Positions 14,466 through 30,146 of a DNA stretch of 64,000 nt are shown piece after piece. Source of the stretch: Megamerina dolium (Eukaryota > Arthropoda > Insecta > Diptera > Megamerinidae); NCBI GenBank assembly GCA_963854835.1, contig OY978526.1, positions 61,566,649-61,630,648 of the forward strand, written 5' to 3'. The position numbers and the translations under genes are program-made. Under the pieces are notes generated by a model. The model made no database searches, was not told the DNA's origin, and saw only the letters and a list, made by a program, of their open reading frames with translations. Numbering within the stretch: the first letter of the stretch is position 1; every line of letters begins with the position of its first letter.

Positions 14466-15093
14466 CAAATTAATATTATTGTTATTATTATTATTGGTGT
14501 TGTTGTTAATTTTAGTATTATTATTGTTTTCAGCATTATCATAAGTTTGCATTATTTAATCTCTTTGGCGTTGTTTATGATGATGATGATGGTTATGAAG
14601 TTGCGATGGTTGATATTATTAGTGATTTCTAGTTCTACAATATATGACTGCTTTTTATGATATTGCTTAGCAATTATTTTTGCCATTGTTTTTGTATGCA
14701 TGTGTCAGCTTCTTTCCTATACATTTGCATAGGAAACTATTTTAAGTCTAAGTCCGTTTCTTGCTATACAAAAAAGTTTTTTTTTAACACTTGATTTCAA
14801 TTTTTCTTTTACTTAAAATAAGTTTTATTGTATATTAGTATTTCGGCACATATTCGAGTAGCTCTAAATCGAAGTCGATCAGTCCAATTTTGAACCCGTT
14901 TTTCAAGAACCTATGGATGTATTTGATCAATCAGACGATTTAAGTTGGCTTTCGAAGCTTCAATTATTGCTGGGTTCTAAAAATAAGTCAAAGGATAAAT
15001 ATACTACCAAAGGGATATTAGCTATCAACGATAAGAATGTATATCAACAAAGTGCCACACATGGTGCGTTTTACTATAGGCGCTAAGTATTAA
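14466..15093. other. AT-rich intergenic sequence
   Basis: A (TTA/ATT)n patch at about 14470-14500 borders the LINE, and an ATG repeat lies at about 14577-14590. No gene was recognised. Confidence 0.4.
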
Positions 15094-15170
15094 GCCGTAG
15101 CTCAGTGGTTAGTGTGTTCGCCTTCTGATCTCTAGGTCGTGATTCAATCCCCGGCTGATGCATAACAAAT
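15094..15170 (+). mobile_element. SINE head (tRNA-derived), truncated
   Basis: GCCGTAGCTCAGTGGTTAG contains an RNA polymerase III A box (TAGCTCAGTGG), and TTCAATCCCCGGC marks a B box about 35 bp on. This head is nearly identical to the start of the full-length SINE at 28431-28792, including GATGCATAACAAAT, but the body is missing and an AT-rich tail follows. It is not a functional tRNA gene, since it lacks a foldable acceptor/anticodon cloverleaf. Confidence 0.8.
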
Positions 15171-16861
15171 AAATAGTTAATAAATATATAAGTAGGTACT
15201 CATTATATGAAAATCTGATCTGGAAGCACACATAACTTATTGCTAACGTATTATTACTGTTTAATCACCATTTTCGATCATATCTATATTAAGTATTTTA
15301 TCCTCTATCTATATTTTTCTAAATTTATTTCAAATAACTTCTTTTACTTTTCTTTCTATTTTTATTTATTTATCAATACTCTAAATATACATGCGTTTAC
15401 ATCTTTCACTAAAATGAGCACTAAAATGGTATTTCTTTACAAGTGGACAATCTGGCAGAAATTACTTTTTCGACTGATGATAAGAAATAAAAAATAAGTT
15501 TACACATATCGTATAACTAAAGCAGCAGAGCTTAAATTCTTGTATTAGTTCCCCTACTGTAAAATTTTGTTTTATAGACTCTTGATGAAAATAATTGTAC
15601 TAGTCAAGTGTTAAGCTTTAAATTTGTGGTACTTCTTTAATATATTTCTTTGTATAGTGGAGAGTATTTTGAAGTTTGCGGATGAAATTAAAAAAAAATT
15701 ATCCAATTTTGAAATTCGAAATAATCTCGACCTATCTAATGTAAAAAATAATTATATTGCATCTTACTTCTTAATGAAAACTGCATTAATAAATATCAAT
15801 TTTTTAGCTTTATGGTTTTTCAAATACGATTTTTATGAATATTACATACAATCGGTATGTGATCCAGCACACCGATCATGATGGTGCTCAGCTTAATTCG
15901 ATTTTAGCGTTTATTGAGTATTGCCAGAGTTGGTAGGTATTACGAGTTTCTTAAAAATATATTGTAAATTAAAAAATGATTATATTATGATTATAAATTC
16001 AATAAGATAATTACATGTGTAATTAAATTTAATAAAATAAATATATTATTAAATTAATATTTTACCGCAGTGAGTTGCCTCTAAGTTTTTAATAAATATG
16101 TTAATAAACGTGAGTTGTGTTTGTGCTTATTCTCCAAGAAATTACATATGAAACTAATATAATACGTAGTGTAATATTACAAGAACAAATGCATATAATT
16201 TTCAAAGAAATCGTATAAAGTAATGCCTCAAGTTTATGCAAATGGTATATACTCGTATCAATAAAAATATAACCAGCAAACCCACAATATAAACAATAAA
16301 TTGTTATATATTGTATATAATTGACACGTATATAACAATATGTACGTGTATATAATTGACACGTATTGATATAAAAAGGTAGCATGTTAAAATAATAGAC
16401 CTAATAATGAAAATAAATAAATAATTCATAGAAAAATTTATTACACTTGGAATATTAATTTATATGCGCATTCTTATATGTCTATGTTGTATAACGCATA
16501 AATTGTTTAATTAACGGGAAAATGTTTATATTTTACAATTCAGAAATGCGCGAATGTAACAATATTGGAATGATTATGGTCTATTATTGAATAAGAAAAC
16601 GCACTTATGCTATTTCATTGCAATAAAAGAATCACACATACTCAATTGTAATGTACCAATGATATTTGTCATAGGAAATTGCATTCAGGTTTTTGAAATC
16701 CACTATATAAATCACTAAAACAGAATAAATTATTGGTACAGAATAAATACATATAACACACACATGAGAAAATTGATTAGTTCACTTAATAGCAGAGCAA
16801 AAGCAGTGGTGTTGATTTTATATATAAGAAATGAAAATATTTATATCATCATCACACTTAC
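15171..16861. other. AT-rich sequence, probably intron downstream of the CARD exon
   Basis: No exon or known repeat was recognised. Because the CARD-encoding exon at 16862-17594 ends with a splice donor pointing this way, this region is presumably its intron. Confidence 0.5.
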
Positions 16862-17594
16862 CACACTTCAAACGATCATTAATTAAATCCTCAATCAATT
16901 GTGGGCATTCACTTTCGATGGCATAACAGAATTGTTTGAATTTCTCGAAACCACTTTTGGCAATAATATCAATTAAATTAGCGCATTGCATGTGCAAAAT
17001 ATCAGCATCATTGATTGAATTTAAATTTGCATGTAAATCATCTTTGGTGCAGTAATCACTACCGCCGTCAACACCAACACCAACACCATCGCCTATACTA
17101 ATTTCACCGCCAATGCCACCGACAATGCTACCGCCACCGCCACCACTAACAGATGGTGTTATCGAGCGATTATCGCTTTGAGCGTTATCACCATTAACAC
17201 TAGCACTACGTGAATTATTCGCACTCGATCCGGCTATACTTGAACTATAATCCAAGGCACCAATAACATTATTGCCAACACCAACAACGCTCCCACCACC
17301 ACCACCACCGCCATTGTTAGTACTACCACCACTTCCACTACTCGCAACTGCACTCAGCTTGCGTTTGATAACACCAACACTGGATGGTGCACTACCTGGT
17401 GGTGGCGGTGGAGGATAAGATTTTAAAAGAAGATCCTCTTCAGATTGTGTAAGCACAGAATTTTTCACCAATATTGTCAATAGATCGGTACCACTTAAAT
17501 CTAATATGATACGCTCTTGGTGACGCGATAGCAACGAACGAACTTCCTCTTCCTCTTCGTGTGTCATGTTTGCTGCTGTTTTTATTGAACTCAT
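16862..17594 (-). CDS. First coding exon of a CARD-like domain protein (gene continues outside window)
   Basis: ATG at 17594 opens a 733-nt exon, 244 codons plus one base. It ends at a strong splice donor (TGTG|GTAAGTGTG, intron from 16861 downward). Residues about 12-59 (VRSLLSRHQERIILDLSG, then LLTILVKNSVLTQSEEDLLL) match helices 1-3 of a CARD. Residues about 196-244 (ILHMQCANLIDIIAKSGFEK, then FKQFCYAIESECPQLIEDLI) match helices 4-6. Between them is a linker of about 135 residues rich in Gly, Ser and Asn, with a Pro run at 61-66. CARDs mediate homotypic assembly and occur at the N-terminus of some MAGUK scaffolds (DLG5, CARMA proteins). The Drosophila MAGUK polychaetoid maps near oskar from memory, so it or Dlg5 are candidates, but I cannot name the gene. 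No further exon was recognised to the left, implying very long introns. Confidence 0.7.
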
Positions 17595-18208
17595 TTCTCA
17601 AACTCTAATTATTTCTTTTGAATTATGTATTATTTTATTTGCATATACATTGTCATCATCATCATCATTACACCATCACTACACTGATACCTGATTATCT
17701 TTTCTTTCCTCAACTTTTCGTTTCCTTTTTATTATTATTCACAATTTTTGATGAATTGATTTATTTTTCTTTTTATTATTATTAATATTGTTTTTATGAT
17801 TGAATTAGTATTATTAACCTTACGCACACACGCAATAATATGGTTAGTAACCATTTAATGAATGTGAAAAATCGGAAATATGTAATTTTTATTTCTAGTC
17901 GAAATAACTGGTCCGCTCTGATATACCGCGAACCTTCTCTTAATGCGTTTGCTGTAACATCTACGTTCCAATACTACGTCCAAACTAAACCGGCTGCTAT
18001 ATCGTAAAATCATAGAAACCCAAACAAACTCCACATACACATTACCGCCTCTACCACCACTACCAACATCCTAACATTAGTATGACGTAGTAAGCAAACA
18101 AGCAAGTCAGCAATAACACAATGAAAACAATGAAAGCAATAACAACATACAACGAATATAAACAGAAACAACAACTAAAAACGAAAACAAGTTGATCACG
18201 AAGCTATA
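17595..18208. other. Probable 5' UTR/upstream region of the CARD exon
   Basis: This is AT-rich sequence with a CATCATCATC repeat at about 17650 and AACAACA-rich stretches near 18100-18180. No promoter element can be assigned with confidence. Confidence 0.35.
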
Positions 18209-18420
18209 AAGGGTGCCCCATATACAAGTTTCTTTTTGCAAATGAAATACAACAAAACTCAATTATTTTTCATATCATTTTATTTTTATTTCATTCATGT
18301 GGCTGCCTCGGCTGGCTTCGCAGTAGCGTATTGTGTCAACGTAATTCTGCATGAATTGTTGAATTGTTGACTGACCCTGTGGACTGTGGTTGAAAGTGCT
18401 GATCGAAAGAATTTTTATTT
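18209..18420 (-). mobile_element. Tc1/mariner-superfamily relic, 3' end
   Basis: The segment begins with AGGGTGCCCCATATACAAGT, resembling the AGGGTGATTTTTT ends of related elements here. On the minus strand it then reads FMQNYVDTIRYCEASRGSHM (18298-18360), which fits the transposase C-terminal pattern seen at 21.2-22.4 and 27.0-27.8 kb (C..ARGGHL). The upstream part is missing. Confidence 0.5.
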
Positions 18421-19999
18421 GGTAGTATGGCGTTCATCCGTTCAAATGTTTATCTCAGACTCATAGATTTAGTTATTATTTATTAACAATAAAAACAAAA
18501 ACAAGTATCGCTATGTGTTCAAAAAGGTATTAGAAAGTCTGCTTTAAGAAATTTCTATAACATATTAAGAAAGAAAAGGAGTGTAAAATTCACAAAATTT
18601 TTGTGTTGCATAATTCATAAAATGAAACTTTATGCAAAAATATGGAATGCCTTAAAAACAGGCGTGGTCACCAAACGGCTACGCCTACACTTAACAATCA
18701 AGAGGACTAGTATCGAAACTTTAATCATGATCTGAATAATTCTAAAAGTGTTTGATTGCTATAACGTCTTCTCTTATATTTCAAAAATCGAAAACAATTC
18801 CCTTACCCTATATATACTCCAAATTACTTATGTTCAATATAATGCACATTACTTTTGAAAGAATTCATATAAAATAATTTTTACCTATTAAAGCACTTCA
18901 AAAACTTTTCAAAATATAATGGCTTTAACAACTTTTCAGACACACAGATTTACATTTTATGTACAATGTTCTGGGTAAGGGCGCTATGGCGGATTTTTTG
19001 AAATTTGTGTAACTTGGGTAATTTAGAAAATGCATAAAAGTTCCGGGAAAATTATGATTGTTTTAAATTATTGCATAATATTAAAAGCACTTACACAATC
19101 AATTTTAATGCAGTTCTTTGAAGCAATGTGTTAACTACAGCTTCAAGAGTTTTAAGAATTTGCGCACATATAATAAGAACCGTTTTTGAAAATCTGTATA
19201 AAGTAACAGTAAATTCTTTTTTACTCAATTTTGAATATCAAATAGAAAACCATGTGAAATCTAAAATATTAAAGAGTTTCTTCAAAATTTGTGGTACGTT
19301 TAGAACTATGGAAACATGAACAATTATTTTGTACAATATATTGTATACAAGGAAAGGGTTAATGGTCTGATTGGTTTTGGATTTTTCACATAGCATTGCC
19401 CTTTCATGGCATCCCAAAAAATGCAAATGTGCAAATGCATTGACTTTTTAACAATTGCGTCAAAACAATTATCCGCAAATCTAGTAATTGTGTTTACTAA
19501 CATAGCCGGCGAAATGAAAAATATAATATTTCAGCAAAAACTTATCATTTTACAATATTTCCCACTTTGTTCCGAGGAGGTATAAGACTGCCTGGCAGTC
19601 AAGATTTCAAGTGGGAGAGAGCTGCCAATGTTAAAATAACAATGTTAAATACCAATGATTCGAAAAGAAACAACTAAATGGATGACCCTTTTTAAGTTTA
19701 TAAAAACAACATGAACAATAGCAGTCGGTGCCATGCATGACCATAGCTGTTTTGAATGCATTTTATTTATTATTCTATCCTCTCTATCATTCTTCTTCTT
19801 TCATATTCTTCGTTCCTCTGCGTCCGTGTTGTTAATTCCCATTGCATTGAGCGTTATGTTCATGAAACAAGCTATTGCACGTTATGTTCATGAAACACAG
19901 CAACGTTAAATATCGTAAATGGCTACGTTAATAAAGTAATATCGTATCTTATAAAGCACCATTTTATTTTGATTTACGAATTATGATTTATACACTAGG
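18421..19999. other. AT-rich intergenic sequence
   Basis: Several short reading frames exist, but none shows a domain, splice-site support or codon structure. Nothing was recognised. Confidence 0.4.
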
Positions 20000-20290
20000 T
20001 GATTCAATAAAGACGTAGGCGAAAGTTAAAGCTAGCATTTATAATTTAAAAGCAGTATTTTCTATTTGTAATAAATTATCTGCTCAAATTTTGATACAAA
20101 TCGACGTATAGTTTTAGCAGCCATTTGAAGTGGATGGTCTCGCTATTTTTTGCAAGATGGCAAAATTTAAATTTCGTATGCTGATTAAACATTGTACAAA
20201 TGCGAAAGTACTCAGCAAACAGAAACTTGGCTCGATGAATACTACCGGAAAACAGCTTTATCGAGGAAATTGAAATGTGATCATAAGAGC
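20000..20290 (+). mobile_element. mariner relic, 5' end
   Basis: After an ACTAGGTGATTCAATAAAGA-like terminus, ATG at 20157 begins MAKFKFRMLIKHCTNAK, which fits the SETMAR/mosellana-type mariner N-terminus (FRVLIKHC). The frame decays within about 40 codons. Orientation is opposite to the relic at 10.35-11.05 kb, which may belong to the same broad family. Confidence 0.5.
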
Positions 20291-24714
<4,424 letters not shown>

Positions 24715-24770
24715 GAAAAATCGTGGCTCACTTTTTCTGAGCTTTGTCGGAGAGCTCTCTCATGACAATA
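24715..24770 (-). mobile_element. Possible SINE body fragment
   Basis: CACTTTTTCTGAGCTTTGTC followed by an AGAG.TCT block matches the minus-strand body of the SINE family (compare about 63925-63950). The match is short, so this is tentative. Confidence 0.35.
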
Positions 24771-26254
24771 AAATTGCCAACTATCGTAGGAAATAAAAAA
24801 AAATGTGTCTTTCTGAAAAAATTTTGAGAAGTTATTGGTCATTAAATGTAAAATGTAGAAGAATGCGTTTTCACTTTTTTCTTATCGTATAAAGTATCGT
24901 CGTCTTGAGAGAATCGAAATTTGACTGCGTATAAAATCATCTCAATAAATTAAAACTTATAAAGATATCACCGGAAATATGCTTGATTACAAAATTATTA
25001 CATTGCTTGTGATAGTGATGATGGTGGTAATATGTATGATGTATAGGTGTTTGTTGGTGGCTGGTAGAAAAGAGATGATTAGTGACTGGAATGTACCAAG
25101 TAAATTTAAGTATTTAAATATTTAAGTATTTCATTCTATGATACTTACCATACATATGTTGAGCATAATTTAATGTTAATTTATCAACAAATGACAAGTG
25201 AATGCACACAGAAGATATCAACAACAATAACTACTACTACAATCATTATATGAGCAGCAATAACGACACCAACATAATGGAGATTACTTTGTCACATACT
25301 TATGGGCATTGCTGAAAATTGATAATCCAACTGATACCCCAGCTGATAGAAGATGAGGGCGAGATTCTATGTCTATTTTAAATGTTTAATATATTGGAGA
25401 ACCATTGTAAATACAACATTTAATGAAAATTTCGACTCTTGAATTGATCTTTCAATTTTCATTTAATTAATTTAATATATGCAATATATTCAACAAAAAT
25501 TATCGTGAAAAGTAATCGGAATAGAAAAAGTAATAGAAAAGTATTGAACTTGAAACATGTTTTTTGTTTCAATGAGTTAAAAATTAGAAGAAGAAGAAAT
25601 TCGGACAGAATGAGAAATATTGGTAACAAATAGTTTAACGATTAAGGGCCAGTTTTTCAGTGCGAGCTTAACTCTGTTTGCCGTTTAACTAAGTTTAAAC
25701 TCGATTTGCAATTTTTCAGTCAAATTTCAACGTAGTTTAAAGTAAGTTTAATCTAGCTGGGTTAAAATAATATTAACCTGTCAGTTGTTTAGCTGTCTGT
25801 TCTTGCAGTCCAGTACATCTTTTCTTCCTGCGGTTTAAAATAAGTTTAAGTTTACATAAACTTAGTTTAAAGTCAATAAAGATTTATATTATGATAATTG
25901 CCAAATGGCGGTGTTGATAATTTTTATAAAGTAGCACTACAATGGCAAAATATTGTATATAGAAAAACCTCTTTGTAGGTAAGATGAAATTCAATGACAA
26001 ATAATCCATAGAATACAAATTACAATATTTAGTTGATTATGGAACACTTTTAATATTTAACACAGGAAAATATTCTGAACTCGTTCAATGGAAATAGTTG
26101 TTTATGTCAATTTTGTTTCTATCATTCACTGTGCATTTCTATGGCATTCCATTAAAAGTTTTACATATATTTCAATGCTTCCCGCCACTATTTTGCATGA
26201 ATATTAAATGTTAATTATTGGGTTAGGTTATTGCTGCTGCCCTCGGAGAGGACA
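24771..26254. other. AT-rich intergenic sequence
   Basis: At 25647-25700 there is GGGCCAGTTTTTCAGTGCGA, resembling the end of a MITE, with TTTAAACT-type inverted motifs to about 25880. No matching second end was found. No gene was seen. Confidence 0.35.
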
Positions 26255-26323
26255 CACTCTTTAAGAAGCTTTTCATAGCAAAGTGTTACTATCGGAAGAA
26301 TTGCCATTTTCTTGCCGACAGGT
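26255..26323 (-). mobile_element. SINE body fragment
   Basis: The minus strand matches the middle of the SINE at 28431-28792: CACCTGTCGGCAAG-like start, GGCAATTCTTCCG block, then GAAAAGCTTCTTAAAG. Both ends are truncated. Confidence 0.7.
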
Positions 26324-27019
26324 AGACAATTCTATTTGCATATGTTTTCTATTATTTTTTGCTTCATAGCTGCTTGGATAACAGCATGATGCGTCAATAA
26401 CCCAGAAAATGCCCTTATGTAAATACAATACATGCATACAAGTTGTGCTCTAAAAGTGTAGAATATCGCTTGTAAAGCGAATAATTAAAGAAAATACGCG
26501 CGATATTGCAATTATTGTTGTTGTTGTTGATATTATGATGGCAAGGGACATACATATATCGTAGGTATGCAGTATTTGTCAATAGTTACAATTATATACG
26601 ATTGCACTGATTATTGTGATAAGAAAAAAATATGATGACTACAATGATAATCATAATAATGTTGACAATGATGTTGGCAATGAAACTCATAAAGAGATTC
26701 TATCCAATTTGTCTGTGATTTATATTCTCTCCACCTCTGCTTCCGTTGCAGCAATTAGAATAATGGGTGTTAATGACAATGAATAAATATTGCTGGGATA
26801 GTTGTGATATGGAAAATTCTGATAATATATGAAAATGCGAAGTAATGGAAGAATGGAAGAAAGAATGGGAGAGGGAAAAGAAGAAGAGAATACCCATTGT
26901 AATATATCATTCAATATTATATAAACCTTAAATCACTAATGAATACAGTTACACTTGCAATAACGGATATCATGAATTGTTTTTAATTGTATGTTTGTAT
27001 AAAGTGCGTTTTGTATATA
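26324..27019. other. AT-rich intergenic sequence
   Basis: TTGTTGTTG and AATAATCATAAT simple repeats. No exon was recognised. Confidence 0.4.
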
Positions 27020-27768
27020 CAGGGTGATTTTTTCGCAACTTTCTTTTTGGCAGCTCAACATGTGTAACATGTTACTGTCAAACATGTTCAGTTTGGTCTA
27101 TAATTTAACCTTGAATCGACTTACAAACTAACAACGCTTGCAAATTATTGAATTTTCTAATCAAAATTCATGATCGGTTCATTTTATGGTCCGTTTGGGC
27201 GACCTTCTGAGACGGCTATTTGGAATCTTGTGACTAAATTTCGCACCAAATTTACATTATTGGACATTAAACCACCAACATGCACACGTAGAGTGCGGAC
27301 AGAGGAAAATATCGTAGGTGTATCCGCCAGTGTAGTTGACCACACACCAAGCGAAAAAATGGCCCAATTGAGAGGCGAGTGCGGTGAACAGTTTATTTCA
27401 CGTTTGCGGCCGGTCAATTGGCCGCCTATATGGTGCGATTTAACGCCTTTAGACTATTTTTTGTGGGGCTATGTTAAGGCTCATGTCTATAGCGACAAAT
27501 CCGCAACACACTGACGCACTGGAAGCCAATATTGAAAAATTTATTCGTGAGATACCGGCCGATGTGTTGGATAGAGTATGCCAAAATTGGACGCAGCGTA
27601 TGAACCATTTGAGGCGCAATCGCGGTCAACATTTACATGAAATCATCTTTAAACATTAAATTATATAGATCGTTTTATCGACTCAAATAAAGATTTCATA
27701 CATTTCTCTAAATTTTATGTGTTTTTTTGTTTTTAATCAAATCCGAAGGCTCTTAAAAAATCACCCTA
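27020..27768 (+). mobile_element. Tc1/mariner-superfamily transposon with internal deletion
   Basis: The ends (C/T)AGGGTGATTTTTT are inverted and flanked by TA. The plus strand encodes an N-terminal helix-turn-helix remnant (GPFGRPSETAIWNLVTKF). This is fused by an internal deletion to the C-terminal block RPVNWPPIWCDLTPLDYFLW, followed by HVYSDKSAT and, after a frameshift, GQHLHEIIFKH. The first two catalytic Asp regions are gone. The intact ends mean it could have been moved in trans. Related pieces lie at 3290-3822 and 6145-6340. Confidence 0.9.
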
Positions 27769-28039
27769 TAATATACATATATTATGTGCAGCGTCTTCGC
27801 CTGTAAGAACGTGTAAGAATTTACATGTCAATCTGCTGAAAGAAATTGTAATTTTTATTGCAATTTTTATACGTTAAAATGATAAATAATCTAATAAGAA
27901 ATAAGGGAAATGAGGGCAAATAAGAAAAGTTTTCGAAGAGTTCATTCTATGAAAAATTAATTTTTTAATTCATTCACTATTTCAAGTCTAATTATAATCT
28001 TTAAAATCACCACGGCTACTTATATCCATTTACTTATAT

Positions 28040-29440
28040 GTCCATTATAACCGGAAATCGATTTAGGCCAACTCTTTCCTTCGTAAGCTGGCGCCAGTTA
28101 GACATTCCAAGCTTGGTCTTTCCATTGCAGGTTAGGTCTTCCTCTTCTGCGTCGTCCACCAGTGGGTTCCGAATATAACACCTTCATAGCCAGAGCGTGT
28201 TCTTCCATTCGCTCGACAATGCCTATCCAGCGCAGCCGCTAAATTCTAATACGTTTTACTATGTCGGTGAAAAGACTTTTCTCTCGAACACTCCGAGCAT
28301 TCTCTTATCTAAGACGGAAATTCTCCAAGTTTCGGCACCATATATAAGGACAGGCATGATGAGAGACTTGTAGAGTGTAGTTTCCGTTGCTCGAAAGAGG
28401 GCCCGATTTCTCAATTGCTTACTTTTCCAGTGGGTGCCGTAGCTCAGTGGTTAGTGTTTTCGCCTTCTGATCTGTAGGTTGTGGTTCAATCCCCGGCTGA
28501 TGCATAACAAATTTAATATCGATAAGATTTTTCTTTCGAATGGTACCCACCTGTCGGCAAGCAATTGGCAATTCTTCCGGCAGTAACAACTTGCCATGAA
28601 AAAGCTTCTAAAAGAACTCTGTGACAAAGCTCAAAAAAAGTGATGTCACAAGTGTTCTGCCGTTCGGAACCGGCTAAAATAAGTAGGTCCCTTCTAATAC
28701 TGTCCAAATTTAAGACGCACAACAGTAATGGAAGAGAAGCTCGGCCAATGAGCCCTTTGGGGCTTTAAGTGCCACATATTTATTTATTTATTTTACTTTT
28801 CCAGCAAGAGTGTTCCTTCGCTATATCTCCAGGCTGACGTCATTACTGGTGTTAATGCTGGTTCCAAGATAGACAAAATCCTTCATTACTTCAAAAGCTA
28901 GATATCAATAGTGGCGTGCTGTCCAAGACGATGGGACCCTTTGTTTGTTGACATTCGACGTAACTCTCTTTCCAACTCTGAGCATTCTGCACTGACTGCT
29001 CGCGTGTTCATGCCGATTATCTCAATGTCATGCCAACAGCAAGATACTTTTGTTGAAAATAGTGCCATTATGTCGTAGATCAGCTGCTCGTATTATTATC
29101 TCTATAATAAGATTGCAGAAGTCGCACGATAACGATAATCACCTTCTTTGAATCCGCGTTCGGTATTAAACGCGGGGAGAGGTCCCTCTCAATTTTCTCT
29201 GCACAACGGGAGTTATACGGAAGGTAGTTAAGCATAAGCTTTAATCTTTCACACAGTATGCTCGACAGAGCCTTTTACGCGAAAAAGACTTATTCCACGG
29301 TAATTGGCGCAATTGTGAGGTCTCTTAAAGACTACAATCATCGGACATGCTTTTTTCCGACCATATTCTGCTAATGCGCTGGTACATGCTGGTGGGCAGC
29401 TCATCACCTCCGGTCTTAAACAACTCGGCAATAGTTTCTA
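28040..29440 (-). mobile_element. Decayed non-LTR retrotransposon, interrupted by a SINE
   Basis: Minus-strand frames read ANYRGISLFRVKG at about 29.3 kb (reverse transcriptase motif), then a long degenerate middle. After the SINE come TTLQVS..ACPYIWC and REKSFHRHSK, ending in RTRSGYEG and a QKRKT-type Arg-rich tail with PAMERPSLECLTG. The C-terminal part is clearly related to the plus-strand fragment at 35215-35679. It has many stops and frameshifts. I do not assign a clade. Confidence 0.75.
28431..28792 (+). mobile_element. Full-length tRNA-derived SINE with 12-bp target duplication
   Basis: The 362 bp element starts with a tRNA-like head (TAGCTCAGTGG A box, GGTTCAATCC B box). It continues through a unique body (GGTACCCACCTGTCGGCAAG, GGCAATTCTTCCGGCAG, AAGACGCACAACAGTAATGG) and ends with CCACATATTTATTTATTTA. 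It is flanked by TTACTTTTCCAG at 28419-28430 and 28793-28804, a perfect duplication, so insertion is direct and recent. The host is the decayed LINE at 28040-29440. Other copies or fragments lie at 15094, 26255, 38995 and 63773. Confidence 0.94.
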
Positions 29441-30090
29441 GCAATAAATCTCTAATTTTCAGACAAAAGATCTAATTAAATATAAAAATATAAATATATA
29501 AATATAAATATAAATATATTTTTTGTAACGTAAACGAGTACGCATGAATATTACAATGACCCATTATAAACACATACAATGTATTGTCTCCCCGAGAAGT
29601 GCATTTGTTATCAATTACTCGTACATTCTTTTCATATATTTTATTATTGAGATTATGTATTAACAAGCATATTTTTCTCGAAATTAAAGTAGCATGCAGC
29701 TGCCATAAAAGCATAAAAAATAAGAATAATATTTAGTATTTCTTTCTTCACAGTTAGAAAGGTTAATTTAATAGCAGCATGTTCTTTTATTTTTATGGTT
29801 TATACTATGAATTTAATTACATTTAACGAAAAATGTAATTTTTCCATGGAATTATACAAAATATCTAATTGTGATAAAGCAATAGTTATGTTACACCCTA
29901 TAACAACATCTCCACAACTCCTTAAGAGTATCACTTAAATGATTATCTTATTTTCTTTCTTTCTCTTCTCCCTCTCGCTCTCTCTCTATCTTCTTGTATT
30001 TCGCTCCTACCTATCTCTCTGTAATGTGCTGAGCAAGTTGGTAATAAAGGAAAAATTTCATAAACCGTTACAATTCAGCAATAGACGACA
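29441..30090. other. Intergenic sequence upstream of oskar
   Basis: An AAATATAAATAT simple repeat lies at about 29473-29520 and a pyrimidine-rich TCTCTCTC stretch at 29956-29995. The latter lies about 150 bp before the oskar ATG and could be a GAGA-type (CT repeat) promoter element of oskar. That is inference only. Confidence 0.4.
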
Positions 30091-30141
30091 ATGGTCGAAA
30101 GTAAGTTAATACTTTTGGACAACTCAAGCATGAATCAGTGA
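30091..30141 (+). promoter_or_regulatory. Short upstream ORF just before the oskar start
   Basis: ATG at 30091 opens a 16-codon frame ending at TGA 30139-30141, five bases before the long-Oskar ATG at 30147 and in a different frame. It exists in the mRNA only if transcription starts upstream of 30091, which the sequence cannot show. A GAAAGTAAGT inside it also resembles a splice donor. Confidence 0.4.
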
Positions 30142-30146
30142 TAGCA

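Noticed and set aside
15094..15170. Possible tRNA gene
   Set aside because: A and B boxes are present but there is no complete cloverleaf, and the same segment is the head of a SINE found elsewhere in the window.
25647..25880. Possible MITE starting GGGCCAGTTTTTCAGTGCGA
   Set aside because: No matching inverted end or target duplication was found nearby.
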